DNA of 64,000 nt. It comes from Nocardioides luteus. GTDB lineage: Bacteria > Actinomycetota > Actinomycetes > Propionibacteriales > Nocardioidaceae. The translations under genes were made by a program, and so were the position numbers. This document shows, in pieces, positions 25,133-33,635 of this stretch; position 1 is the stretch's first letter, and every line of letters starts with the position of its first letter. Location: the NCBI RefSeq assembly GCF_015752315.1, contig NZ_JADOVJ010000001.1, positions 1,852,501 through 1,916,500 on the forward strand, given 5' to 3'. The notes beneath the pieces were generated by a model. That model saw only the letters and a program-made list of their open reading frames with translations. It was not told the origin of the DNA and ran no database searches.

Positions 25133-26194
25133 ATGTCTCACCAACTGCGCACTGTCCTCGGTGACATCGATCCGTCTGCGATGGGTGGCACCCTTCCGCA
25201 TGAGCACCTTCAGGGTGTCTGCGACATGTACTGGTACCCCGGCGACGACCCGCTTGCGGACTCGGATCCGGATGCCAGTCCGCGGCTCGACAACCTGTGG
25301 CACTGGATGGAGAACCCAGTGGCAAACCGGGGCAACATGCACATGACTGACGAACAGGACTCGATCGACGAACTCCGAGACCTGCCGGGTCTCGGCATCG
25401 GCACCGTCGTGAACCTGACGCCCATCGGAATGCACCGGAACGCCGAGGGCCTCCGTCGCATCTCCGAAGCCTCTGGGGTCAACATCGTGGCCGGCTCCAC
25501 CTACTACGTGGCGGAGGCGCTTTCCAAAGAGGTGAAGGCCCTGATGGAGGAAGAGATCACGCGACGCATCGTCGACGACATCGAGGTCGGCATGGATGGA
25601 ACCGCCATCCGCGCCGGGATCGTCGGCGAAGTCGGGCTTTCATGGCCGATCGACCCGGTCGAGGAACGTGTGTTGGCCGCGAGTGTCCAGGCTCACCTGC
25701 ACACCGGCGCAGCACTGTCGATCCACAACCCCTACTACGTCCCGGGGTCTGAGGCGATGGAGCAGGTCGCCAAGCTGATTGCTGGGTTCGGCGCGGACAT
25801 GAGTCGCGTGATCATGGGGCATTGCGACGGGTTCACCCGTGACCCGCGGTTCTACGACATCGCCCGCGAGTACGGCTGCTATGTTGAGCTGGACATGTTC
25901 GGATACGTGTCCGGCTACGAAGCCGAGATTGACTTCACCTATCCGGCTGACTCTGATCGTGTCGACGCCATCCTCCGCATGATTGAGGAAGGAATGGCCG
26001 ACCGCCTGCTCCTCTCGCACGACATGGTGTTCAAGACGACACTGAAGAAGTACGGTGGATTCGGCCTCGGCCGCATCCACCGCGTCATCAAGCCATGGTT
26101 GGAGCGCCGAGGCGTCGACGCAGAGACCCTGGAGCAGATCCTCGTGCGCAACGCCCAGACCGTCTTGCCGATGCGCGTACCGGCCACTTCCTGA
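25133..26194 (+). CDS. Phosphotriesterase-like amidohydrolase
   Basis: The 353-residue protein belongs to the PTE family of binuclear metal hydrolases. The N-terminal HxH motif lies in LPHEHLQG near residue 24. Further ligands are His in LSIHNPYY and MGHCDGF and Asp in LLLSHDMVF. At the bridging position the sequence reads GIVGEVGLSW, with Glu where PTE has a carboxylated Lys, as in the E. coli homologue PHP. Such enzymes hydrolyse lactones, phosphoesters or N-acyl amides. The operator upstream ties it to amine catabolism, so a lactone or N-acyl amine is my favoured substrate. Confidence 0.85.
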   Translation: MSHQLRTVLGDIDPSAMGGTLPHEHLQGVCDMYWYPGDDPLADSDPDASPRLDNLWHWMENPVANRGNMHMTDEQDSIDELRDLPGLGIGTVVNLTPIGMHRNAEGLRRISEASGVNIVAGSTYYVAEALSKEVKALMEEEITRRIVDDIEVGMDGTAIRAGIVGEVGLSWPIDPVEERVLAASVQAHLHTGAALSIHNPYYVPGSEAMEQVAKLIAGFGADMSRVIMGHCDGFTRDPRFYDIAREYGCYVELDMFGYVSGYEAEIDFTYPADSDRVDAILRMIEEGMADRLLLSHDMVFKTTLKKYGGFGLGRIHRVIKPWLERRGVDAETLEQILVRNAQTVLPMRVPATS

Positions 26195-26629
26195 GCGGCG
26201 CGGTCGGGTCGGGTGGCCCCGACGCTGCCGCCTGGGCCACCCGAAGACTCGACGAACGCGTCGAGCTCCGGGCGCTAGTTCTGCGCGTTCAAGAAGACAT
26301 CCTCAGAACGCGCATGGAGTCCCGTCGCATCTTCCGTGGTTCTGCACTGGCCTGGCTCACGATGGGAACGCCTTCACGCGCATTGGTCCAAGCCCACCGC
26401 TGCCAGTGACCGGCCCCACCCCGAGCGCCAAGACAGCCATGCCGGACCTGTATCGCTGGCATGATCGCCGAGAATCGCGAAACCTTGACCGATACCGGCG
26501 CCGGTGGCGTCGCCTACCCGCCACCTGGGCAGTTCGCAGACGCCCGGCGCACCGGGGCGTCGCCGGCCACCACCTCGACGCTGACCAACACCCGATCGTG
26601 CAAGGACTCGAACGTGCCAGACCAACCGT
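26195..26629. other. Stretch without recognisable gene, left of the IS element
   Basis: Several frames are open for 60-100 codons but none carries a family motif or a good ribosome binding site. It is probably degraded island DNA between the PTE-like gene and the IS3-family element. Confidence 0.5.
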
Positions 26630-26725
26630 GTGACTGCCCCTGAACGGTCGCCTGCCCGCGCCGAGATCGTCGTCGCCCCGGGCACGATCCGGGACAACGT
26701 ACGGCGGCTCCGCGACCTGACCGGC
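26630..26725 (+). pseudogene. Possible alanine racemase N-terminal stub
   Basis: From a GTG the reading is VTAPERSPARAEIVVAPGTI, then RDNVRRLRDLTG. This resembles the first strand and helix of alanine racemases (AEIxVDLxAIxxNVRxLRxL), although the usual Asp-Leu is Ala-Pro here. Similarity stops about 35 bp before the left end of the IS element, and the Lys-containing PLP motif never appears. It is a short, dead fragment at best. Confidence 0.35.
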
Positions 26726-26798
26726 GTGGTGAATCGCCCCGGGTCTGATGGAGCCTCTGCTGTGTCCCGGGTTCCGCGTAGTCGCGGTTTCTGGAGTC

Positions 26799-27650
26799 TC
26801 ATGCCACGGGGATGATGCGCTTGCGCTCGAACTCTATCGGCGTGAGCCACTCCAGTTGGCTGTGGCGGCGCTTCCGGTTGTGCCAGATCTCGAGGTACTC
26901 GAAGATCGCGTTGGCCAGCTCGAGCCGCGTGTTCCACCTCTTCCTGTCCAGCAGCTCGACCTGCATCCGCGACCAGAAGCTCTCGATCATCGAGTTGTCG
27001 TAGCAGTCACCGATGCTGCCCATCGACGCCAGCAGCCCGGACTCCTTCGCCCGACGAGTAAAGGCCCAGGAGCCGAATTGAACTCCCTGATCTGAGTGAA
27101 TGATGGTGCCCGGGTTCTCGCGCTTCCCGAGCCTGGCGTCGATCGCCATCCCGAGGGCGTTAACGAGCGCAGCGGTCGGGGATGCGTCGATGGACCAGCC
27201 GACGACCCGATGCGAGTAGGTGTCGAGGACGACGCAGCAGTAGACCTTGCCCTCGCGGGTGGGGTGCTCGGTGATGTCGGTGACCCACAGCTGGTTCGGG
27301 CCGCTACGCGTGAAGTCGCGCTCGACGAGGTCGGTGGCGATCGTATCAGGCCGGATCCGCTTCCACTTGCGCCGACCGGTGACGCCCTGCAGGCCGGCTC
27401 GACGCATCAGGAGCTCGACCTGGTTGTGGCCGACCAGGACCCCGCGACCGAGCGTCAGCTCGGCATGAACGCGCTGGATGCCGTAGGTGCCGTTGGATTC
27501 GGCGTGGACCTCACGGATGAGGTCGGTCAGCATCGCGTGCCGGATGACACGTTCCGATGGCGCTCGGTCGCGGTGCTCGTAAAAGCCCGACTCCGAGACG
27601 CCGAGAACTCGGCAGGCGACTTGGACGGGGAGGTCTTCCGCGGCGATCAC
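26799..27650 (-). CDS. IS3-family transposase OrfB (DDE integrase domain)
   Basis: The 283-residue reading has the HTH_21 helix region (VLGVSESGFYEHRDR), then the rve integrase core. The three acidic residues are Asp in LWVTDITEHP, Asp in IIHSDQGVQF and Glu in DNSMIESFWS. The C-terminus RHSQLEWLTPIEFE is typical. It has no good start codon of its own; similarity continues upstream into PKRRYAAIEV in this frame, so it is probably made as an OrfAB fusion by -1 frameshifting at about 27670-27677. Confidence 0.9.
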   Translation of the reverse strand: MIAAEDLPVQVACRVLGVSESGFYEHRDRAPSERVIRHAMLTDLIREVHAESNGTYGIQRVHAELTLGRGVLVGHNQVELLMRRAGLQGVTGRRKWKRIRPDTIATDLVERDFTRSGPNQLWVTDITEHPTREGKVYCCVVLDTYSHRVVGWSIDASPTAALVNALGMAIDARLGKRENPGTIIHSDQGVQFGSWAFTRRAKESGLLASMGSIGDCYDNSMIESFWSRMQVELLDRKRWNTRLELANAIFEYLEIWHNRKRRHSQLEWLTPIEFERKRIIPVA

Positions 27651-27955
27651 CTCGATCGCCGCGTATCGCCTTTTGGGCTCACCTCCTCCTCCTTCAACAC
27701 CTCGACCGCACGGCGTGCCACCTTCAACTCCGTCTCGAGCTCGGCGATGCGCTTCTTCGCCGCTGAGAGCTCGCCTTTCTCAGCCGTCGTCAGACCCGGC
27801 TGCTCGCCGCGGTCGATGCGGTCTTGGCGGCGCCACGTGTAGATCGTCTGGTCGCTGATCCCGAGATCATACGCGACGCTGGCCACACTCCGGCCCTCGG
27901 CGAGTAGGTCGAGAACCTTGCGTCGGAACTCGGCCGGGTAGCCCGGTCGTCCCAT
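27647..27955 (-). CDS. IS3-family transposase OrfA (helix-turn-helix)
   Basis: The 102-residue protein has the HTH_Tnp_1 pattern YPAEFRRKVLDLLAEGRSVA, then YDLGISDQTIYTWRRQ. A leucine-zipper-like helix (LSAAKKRIAELETELKVARR) follows. Near its end the minus strand has GGAGGAGGTGAG followed by CCCAAAAG (27677-27670), a slippery site with a Shine-Dalgarno-like stimulator, which would shift ribosomes into orfB. Confidence 0.9.
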   Translation of the reverse strand: MGRPGYPAEFRRKVLDLLAEGRSVASVAYDLGISDQTIYTWRRQDRIDRGEQPGLTTAEKGELSAAKKRIAELETELKVARRAVEVLKEEEVSPKGDTRRSR

Positions 27956-28036
27956 CTGAACCTCCTGGTGTTGGGCACCAGAATCCAGAAACTCAGACGC
28001 CGTAGAACCCGGGACACACCACTTCTGATGGTGTCT

Positions 28037-28309
28037 CTACCCGATCGAGGAGAGATGGTTTCTTGCAGCGTAGTGCGCGGTCTCGATCTCGATGGGTGTG
28101 AGGTCATCGATTGACCTGTGGGTGCGCTCGTGGTTGAACCAGTGTACCCAGTGCAGGGTCTCGATCTCGACGTGCTCGACGTCGCGCCAGTGTCGCTCAC
28201 CCCGGCTTTGTCGCCGGGTCCAGATGGCGTGCTCGAGGGTGTCCAGGACGAGTTCGGTGGTCATCGATGTGGCGGCTCGCCAGCCCACGATCCAGCGGGA
28301 GAAGACCGT
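28037..28309 (-). pseudogene. Second IS transposase, internally deleted C-terminal fragment
   Basis: Read leftward, the fragment has FSRWIVGWRAATSMTTELV, then VEHVEIETLHWVHWFNHERT, then DDLTPIEIE, ending in a TAG at 28037. These are pieces of an IS3-type integrase core. The part between RQSRG and the VEHVE segment, which should hold the second Asp and the Glu, is missing. Its upstream end joins directly to the PTE-like fragment. It differs in sequence from the complete IS beside it. Confidence 0.75.
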
Positions 28310-28639
28310 GAGTTCGGGTGCTACCTCGAGCTCGACATGTTCGGCTACCAGTCCGGCTACGAGCCGGAGGTCGACTTCACCTACCCGGCCGACGGCGAAC
28401 GGGTCAGCGCCCTCGTCCGGATTGTCGAACTCGGCATGGCCGACCGTCTGCTGCTCTCGCACGATAACATCTTCAAGACCACTCTGATGACGTACGGGGG
28501 TCACGGTTTCGGCTACATCCACCGCGTGATCAAGCCCCGGCTCGAGCGTCGAGGGGTCGACGCCGACACGCTGGATCAAGGACTGGTCCGCAACGCTCAG
28601 TCGGTGCTTCCGCTTCGCATTCCCGAACCGCCGGAGTGA
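28310..28639 (+). pseudogene. 3' fragment of a second phosphotriesterase-like gene
   Basis: The last 109 residues match the C-terminus of the intact gene at 25133: EFGCYLELDMFGYQSGYEPE here against EYGCYVELDMFGYVSGYEAE there, and LLLSHDNIF against LLLSHDMVF. The N-terminal two thirds, with the HxH and Glu ligands, were lost where the decayed transposase now lies. The divergence between the copies is too large for a fresh duplication, so two related genes probably stood here or an ancient duplicate was cut. Confidence 0.85.
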
Positions 28640-28704
28640 TCTCGACAGTTGTTTGCGCACTGCGTCACCCGATGTAGTACGTCGGAGGTGGATCGAACAC
28701 GGAG

Positions 28705-28748
28705 CGCCGGCCAGGTCCCGGGGGAGGGAAAGTGAGACCTGGCCGGCG
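28705..28748 (-). terminator. Hairpin after the alanine dehydrogenase gene
   Basis: CGCCGGCCAGGTC (28705-28717) and GACCTGGCCGGCG (28736-28748) form a perfect 13-bp stem with an 18-base loop. It sits 15 bp beyond the ald stop and ends the four-gene minus-strand operon. Confidence 0.75.
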
Positions 28749-28762
28749 CGGCATGGGTGAGC

Positions 28763-29878
28763 TCAGCCCAGAACGTCCTCGAGCGGCTCGGTGTCGATCC
28801 CGACAGCCTCGCCGACGGGCCGGTTGGTGAGCTTGCCGGCGTGGGTGTTGAGGCCGAGGGCGAGGGTGTGGTCGTCGCGGCAGGCCTGCTGCCAGCCCTT
28901 GTTGGCCAACGCCACGGCGTACGGCATGGTCGCGTTGGTGAGAGCGTACGTCGAGGTGTTCGGCACGGCGCCCGGCATGTTGGCGACGCAGTAGAAGGTC
29001 GAGCCGTGCACCTGGTAGGTGGGATCGGCGTGCGTCGTCGGTCGGGTGTCCTCGAAGCAGCCGCCCTGGTCCACGGCGATGTCGACGAGAACGGAGCCCG
29101 GCTTCATCTGCGAGACGAGCTCGTTGGACACCAGCTTCGGTGCGGCCGCGCCGGGAATGAGCACCGCGCCGATGACCATGTCTGCCTGACGGACCTGCTC
29201 GGCGATCGCCAGCTTGGACGACGCCAGCCCGTGGACTCGGTTGTTGTAGCGCCAGAACGACATCCGCAGCTTCTCGAGGTCGGTGTCGATCAGGGTCACG
29301 TCAGCACCCATGCCGAGGGCGATGTTGGCTGCGTTCTGCCCGGCCACCCCGGCGCCGATGACGACGACCTTGGCATTCTCCACGCCGCCGACGCCGCCGA
29401 GCAGGACCCCGCGCCCGCCTTGGGCCTTGAGCAGCGCGTGCGCCCCGACCTGGGGCGCCAGGCAGCCGGCCACCTCCGACATCGGGTAGAGCAGGGGCAG
29501 CGCGCCGGAGGGCAGCTGGACGGTCTCGTACGCGATGCCGGTGACCTTGCGCGCGAGCAGCTCCTCGGTGAGCGGCTTGTCCGCGGCGAGGTGAAGGTAG
29601 GTGAAGAGCACCTGTCCCTCCCGCATCCGGTGGTACTCCTCGGCCACCGGCTCCTTGACCTTGAGGATCATCTCAGTGCTGCCCCACACCTCGTCGGCGG
29701 TGTCGAGGATCTTGGCGCCCGCGCCGGCGTACTCGGCGTCGGAGATCGAGGAGCCGACGCCGGCCCCCGCCTCGATGACGACGTCGTGGCCGTGGGAGAC
29801 CAGCTCGTTCACGCCGAGTGGCGTGATCGCGACCCGGTACTCGTGGTTCTTGACTTCCTTGGGGATACCGATGCGCAT
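28763..29878 (-). CDS. ald: Alanine dehydrogenase
   Basis: The 371-residue length is exactly typical. The N-terminus [20 protein letters not shown] is diagnostic. Catalytic Lys is in MILKVKEPV near residue 75 and His in FTYLHLAAD near residue 96. The NAD-binding motif [20 protein letters not shown] is near residue 170. It oxidises L-alanine to pyruvate and ammonia with NAD. It is the last gene of the aminotransferase-amidotransferase-ALDH operon, where it would recycle the alanine produced if the aminotransferase uses pyruvate as amino acceptor. GAGAGGA precedes the ATG. Confidence 0.95.
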   Translation of the reverse strand: MRIGIPKEVKNHEYRVAITPLGVNELVSHGHDVVIEAGAGVGSSISDAEYAGAGAKILDTADEVWGSTEMILKVKEPVAEEYHRMREGQVLFTYLHLAADKPLTEELLARKVTGIAYETVQLPSGALPLLYPMSEVAGCLAPQVGAHALLKAQGGRGVLLGGVGGVENAKVVVIGAGVAGQNAANIALGMGADVTLIDTDLEKLRMSFWRYNNRVHGLASSKLAIAEQVRQADMVIGAVLIPGAAAPKLVSNELVSQMKPGSVLVDIAVDQGGCFEDTRPTTHADPTYQVHGSTFYCVANMPGAVPNTSTYALTNATMPYAVALANKGWQQACRDDHTLALGLNTHAGKLTNRPVGEAVGIDTEPLEDVLG

Positions 29879-29891
29879 GTGCTTTCCTCTC

Positions 29892-31259
29892 TTACGCGTT
29901 CGGAGATGTGTTGAAGAAGACGTTCTTGACTTCGGTGTAGGCGTCGACGGCGTCCGGTCCGAGCTCGCGGCCCAGGCCCGACTGCTTGAAGCCACCGAAC
30001 GGGGTCGTGACCCGAACGGAGCTGTAGGAGTTCACCGCCAGTGCACCGGCGGTGAGTCCGCGAGCGACGCGTAGCGAACGCGCCGCATCAGAGGTCCAGA
30101 TCGAGCCGGCAAGCCCGTAGACGGTGTCGTTGGCACGGGTGATCGCCTCCTGTTCGTCGTCGAAGGGGAGGATGGCGACCACCGGTCCGAAGATCTCTTC
30201 GCGCGCCGCCCGATGGTCGTCCTCGATGGGGTAGAGGACCGTGGGCGGGAACCAGTAGCCGTCGCCCGAGGGAGCGGACCCGCGGAAGAGAACCGGTGCT
30301 GCCTCCACGTAGTCCGCGACGGTCATAGCATGGCCCGCTGAGATGAGGGGGCCCATCTGGGTGCTCTCGGCGAGAGGGTCTCCCACCCGCAGGTTGTCGA
30401 CGACATCCTGGAGCTTCTCGAGGAAGAGGTCCAGCGCGGGTCGCTGGACGAACACCCGCGACCGAGCGCAACAGTCCTGACCGGAGTTGCCGAAGACGGC
30501 ACCGGCCAGACCTTGCGCGGCGGCGTCGAGATCTGCGTCCGCGAAGACGAGCGCGGCAGACTTTCCGCCGAGCTCGAGCGTGACGCGCTTGATGCCGTCT
30601 GCCGCCCTTCGCGCGATCTCCTTGCCGACGGCGGTCGATCCGGTGAAGGCGATCTTGCCGATGGTGGGATGGTCCACCAGCTGGCGGCCCAACGTCGAGC
30701 CAGGACCGAGGACGACATGGAACAGGTCCTCAGGGAGGCCGGCAGCGACGGCCAGGTCCCTCAGCCGAAGTGCTGAGAGCGGGGTCATCTCGGACGGTTT
30801 GAGGACGACGGCGTTGCCCGTCGCGAGGGCCGGGGCCACCTTCCACGCAGCGATCGTGAGCGGATAGTTCCACGGTGTGATCAGGCCGACGACGCCGATC
30901 GGCTCGCGGAACGTCATGTCGACCCCACCGGCGACGGGGATGGTCTGTCCGAGGAGCCGTTCGGGCGCCGCGGCGTAGTAGCGGAACGTGGCTGCGGCTC
31001 CGGCGACGGCTCCACGTGCGTCGTTGATGGGCATCCCGACGTTGCGTGCCTCGAGGTGAGCGATCTCCTCGAGGTTCCGGTCGATCTCGGTGGCGATGGC
31101 CAGCAGGACCTGGGCGCGCGTCTGCGGTGTCTCGCTGGCCCACTTCCGCTGGGCGGACGACGCCCGCGTGACCATCGCGTCCAGGTCGGACGGGGCGGTC
31201 TGCTCGAGCGACTCCAAGATCCGCTCTGTGGCTGGCTCGATGACGTTGATAACACTCAT
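29892..31259 (-). CDS. NAD(P)-dependent aldehyde dehydrogenase
   Basis: The 455-residue protein has the ALDH motifs in order: PWNYPLTIAAWKVAPAL near residue 130, GSTAVGKEIARRA near 205, the general base Glu in TLELGGKSAALVF near 228, the nucleophile Cys in NSGQDCCARSR near 263 and GPVVAILPFDDE near 355. It oxidises an aldehyde to an acid. Its ATG overlaps the stop of the amidotransferase-type gene (ATGA). In a Puu-like pathway it would play the PuuC role on gamma-glutamyl-aminoaldehyde or semialdehyde. Confidence 0.92.
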   Translation of the reverse strand: MSVINVIEPATERILESLEQTAPSDLDAMVTRASSAQRKWASETPQTRAQVLLAIATEIDRNLEEIAHLEARNVGMPINDARGAVAGAAATFRYYAAAPERLLGQTIPVAGGVDMTFREPIGVVGLITPWNYPLTIAAWKVAPALATGNAVVLKPSEMTPLSALRLRDLAVAAGLPEDLFHVVLGPGSTLGRQLVDHPTIGKIAFTGSTAVGKEIARRAADGIKRVTLELGGKSAALVFADADLDAAAQGLAGAVFGNSGQDCCARSRVFVQRPALDLFLEKLQDVVDNLRVGDPLAESTQMGPLISAGHAMTVADYVEAAPVLFRGSAPSGDGYWFPPTVLYPIEDDHRAAREEIFGPVVAILPFDDEQEAITRANDTVYGLAGSIWTSDAARSLRVARGLTAGALAVNSYSSVRVTTPFGGFKQSGLGRELGPDAVDAYTEVKNVFFNTSPNA

Positions 31260-31996
31260 GACAGTGGTCCTCGGGTGGTCTGGGTCGTGGTGGACACGAA
31301 GTGGGTGAGGGCGTGTTCGAGCTCGACGGCCTCGGGGTGCCACTGCACGCCCAGGACGTACCGGGAACCGGGCCACTCCAGGGCTTCGGGCAGTCCGTCG
31401 GGCACGGAGCGCGCGGTGACGACGGCACCCTCACCGAGGACGTCCACGCCCTGGTGGTGATGGGAGTTCACGACCTGGACCCCGCTACCGGACAGCGCGG
31501 CAGCGTGCGTGTCACAGTCGACCTCGACATCGTGAAAGGTCTCGTGGTCGAGTCGTCCCGGGCTGCGGCGGTGATCTGCGAAGCCTGCGTCGGGAAGATG
31601 CTGATGCAGGGTCCCGCCCATGGCGACGTTGAGGATCTGCATGCCTCGGCACACCCCCAGGACTGGTACGTCACGACGCATCGCCTCCCGTACGAGCGCC
31701 AGCTCGAAGGCATCGCGCAGCGGCTCGGTTGCCTCGGTGCGCTCGGTTCGGGGTGCGCCGTACGATGCCGGCTCGACATCGACGCCGCCGATGAGGAGAA
31801 GGCCGTCGATACGGTCGACCAGAGGGGACGGGCGATCGACGCCACTCTGATCGGGGAGCAGGCCGATCGCCATGCCGCCGGCGGCGTGGATCTTGTCGAG
31901 ATACGTGGAGGGAATCAGCGCTGCCTGCTGGTGCCAGAAGCCCCATTGGGCTGCTTCGAAGGCCGCGCAGACGCCGATGACGGGTGGATTGACCAT
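31256..31996 (-). CDS. Gamma-glutamyl hydrolase (PuuD-like, peptidase C26)
   Basis: The 246-residue protein is a class I glutamine amidotransferase-type hydrolase. The nucleophile Cys lies in VLGVCRGMQILNVAMGG near residue 115. The His/Glu pair is in GVQWHPEAVE near residue 222. IDGLLLIGGVDVEPASYG near residue 63 is typical of peptidase C26 and PuuD. The family cleaves gamma-glutamyl amide bonds; PuuD frees GABA from gamma-glutamyl-GABA. GGAG lies before the ATG. Its place between aminotransferase and ALDH genes supports the PuuD role. Confidence 0.85.
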   Translation of the reverse strand: MVNPPVIGVCAAFEAAQWGFWHQQAALIPSTYLDKIHAAGGMAIGLLPDQSGVDRPSPLVDRIDGLLLIGGVDVEPASYGAPRTERTEATEPLRDAFELALVREAMRRDVPVLGVCRGMQILNVAMGGTLHQHLPDAGFADHRRSPGRLDHETFHDVEVDCDTHAAALSGSGVQVVNSHHHQGVDVLGEGAVVTARSVPDGLPEALEWPGSRYVLGVQWHPEAVELEHALTHFVSTTTQTTRGPLS

Positions 31997-32033
31997 GTGT
32001 TGCTCCGAACTGGAAGAGGTGCGGGCCGGCTGG

Positions 32034-33407
32034 TCACGCGATCTCGTTGGCGAACTTGTCTTCGGCCTCGGTGAGGCACCGGTCGACGATCTCGATCGCG
32101 CGCTCGGCCTCACTTCGGGTGAGGACGAACGGCGGGGCGAGATGCAGTACGTCCCAGACCCGCGTGACCAAGCCCTCCTCCTGGGTTCGCAGAGCGAGGA
32201 ACTTGATGAACGGATGCGACGTGCCCCAGGCCTCCTTGGTCGTCTTGTTCTTCACGAAGTCGATGGCGCACAGCAGGCCCATGCCTCCGCGGACGTCGCC
32301 GACAGTCGGGTGGCTGCGCAGACGCTGGGCCAGCTCGAACAGATAGCTTCCGATCTCTGCCGAGCGATCGACCAGGTTCTCCCGCTCGAGGATCTCGATG
32401 TTCTTCAGCGCGGCCGTCGCGGCGACGGCGTGGCCGCCGAAGGTGATCAGGTGGTTGAGAGCCTGGCCCGACGGGCGGAAGTCGTCGAAGATCGAGGACC
32501 GAACCGCCACGGCGGCGATGGGTGCGTATCCGCTGGACAGGCCCTTGGCCATGGTCATGATGTCGGGCACCACGCCGTAGTGCTCTGCTGCGAACATCTT
32601 CCCGGTGCGTCCCCAGCCGGTGATGACCTCGTCCATGATCAGCAAGACGCCGTACCGGTCGCAGATCTCGCGCAGCATCTGCCAATAGGTCGGGCTCGGC
32701 AGGTGCGTACCGTTGGCCACCGAGATCGGTTCACCGATGACCGCGGCGACGTGCTCGGGGCCCTGGGCCAAGATCTCCTGCTCCACGTAGCGTGCGCACA
32801 TGATGTCGCCCGCCTCGCCGTCGAGCCCGAAGTCGTTGCGGTAGTGGTTGGGGTTCGGAACCTTGCTGACCCCGGCCATGAAGGGGCCGAAGTACTTCTC
32901 GCTGGCGCTGCCGGTCAAGCTCGCGGCGCCGAAGGTGGTGCCGTGGTAGGAGCCTCGGCGAGCGATGATCTTGTAGCGCTTCCCGTAGCCGCGCATCACC
33001 TGGACCTGCTTGGCGATCTTCATCGCGCTCTCGACCGCCTCGGATCCTCCTGAGCAGAGGAAGACCCGATCGAGGTCGCCCGGCGTCAGCGAGCTGATCT
33101 TGTCCGCGAGCGCGATGTTGGCCGGGTTGGCGGCGTTGGACGCGGCGGTGTAGGCGAGCCGTCCGGCCTGCTCGGCCATCGCCTCGCCGATCTCCGTCCG
33201 TCCATGACCTGCAGCGACGACGAACAGCCCGGCCAGTCCGTCGATGTACTCCTTGCCGCGGGCATCGATGAGGGTGGAGCCGTGGCCTTCGACGAAGACT
33301 CGGAGCCCACCGCTCGCGAGCTCGCTCCACTCCAGGTCGTTGCTGTGCAGCCACAGGTGCTCCAGGGCCTGCGCCTCGAGCCGCTCTCCGGTGTTCTGTG
33401 AAGTCAT
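32034..33407 (-). CDS. Class III (omega) aminotransferase
   Basis: The 457-residue PLP enzyme shows CSGGSEAVESAMKIAKQ near residue 112, the RRGSYHGTTFGAASLTG region near 145, the PLP-binding Asp in LLIMDEVITGWGRTGK near 245 and the Schiff-base Lys in MTMAKGLSSGYAPIAAV near 275. Class III enzymes of this kind move the terminal amino group of an amine or omega-amino acid to pyruvate or 2-oxoglutarate. It is the first gene of the operon that ends in ald, which hints at pyruvate as acceptor. Operator site C lies 69 bp upstream. Confidence 0.92.
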   Translation of the reverse strand: MTSQNTGERLEAQALEHLWLHSNDLEWSELASGGLRVFVEGHGSTLIDARGKEYIDGLAGLFVVAAGHGRTEIGEAMAEQAGRLAYTAASNAANPANIALADKISSLTPGDLDRVFLCSGGSEAVESAMKIAKQVQVMRGYGKRYKIIARRGSYHGTTFGAASLTGSASEKYFGPFMAGVSKVPNPNHYRNDFGLDGEAGDIMCARYVEQEILAQGPEHVAAVIGEPISVANGTHLPSPTYWQMLREICDRYGVLLIMDEVITGWGRTGKMFAAEHYGVVPDIMTMAKGLSSGYAPIAAVAVRSSIFDDFRPSGQALNHLITFGGHAVAATAALKNIEILERENLVDRSAEIGSYLFELAQRLRSHPTVGDVRGGMGLLCAIDFVKNKTTKEAWGTSHPFIKFLALRTQEEGLVTRVWDVLHLAPPFVLTRSEAERAIEIVDRCLTEAEDKFANEIA

Positions 33408-33475
33408 GATGTTCTCGTCCTTCCAGCCAATGCCCGCCATATTGGATTGAGTGATGCTCCATTAGTACTCACGAA

Positions 33476-33493
33476 ACACGACTGGAGTCAAGA
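33476..33493. promoter_or_regulatory. TetR-type operator, site C (one half degenerate)
   Basis: ACACGACTGGAGTCAAGA keeps the left half and AGTC of the right half of the consensus ACRCGACTNNAGTCGYGT. It lies 69 bp before the aminotransferase gene, on the side facing that operon. Confidence 0.5.
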
Positions 33494-33547
33494 AAAGATC
33501 TAAGTCTCCGGCTCCGGATGTCCGCGCCGTCGAGAATCGATTGCTAG

Positions 33548-33565
33548 ATACGACTGCAGTCGCGT
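33548..33565. promoter_or_regulatory. TetR-type operator, site D
   Basis: ATACGACTGCAGTCGCGT matches the consensus with one mismatch in position 2. It lies 71 bp before the TTG start of the glutamine-synthetase-like gene. Sites C and D stand 72 bp apart between the two divergent genes. Confidence 0.7.
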
Positions 33566-33635
33566 ATGTTGGAACGCCAATCGATCCTTTTGTGGCGGAA
33601 CCTCACTCCGCTGTCTGCGATCCCAGGGAGGCGCC

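Larger units (their letters stand above)
26761..28018. mobile_element. IS3-family insertion sequence, apparently complete
   Basis: The element is about 1258 bp. Its ends are imperfect inverted repeats: TGTGTCCCGGGTTC at the left, the same sequence inverted at the right, with further matches around GTTTCTGGA and ATGCC/GTGCC. Both ends have the TG...CA termini usual for IS3. It encodes OrfA and OrfB on the minus strand with a -1 frameshift signal. I see no clear direct target repeat (TGC left, CCA right), so the flanks may have changed after insertion. Confidence 0.85.
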
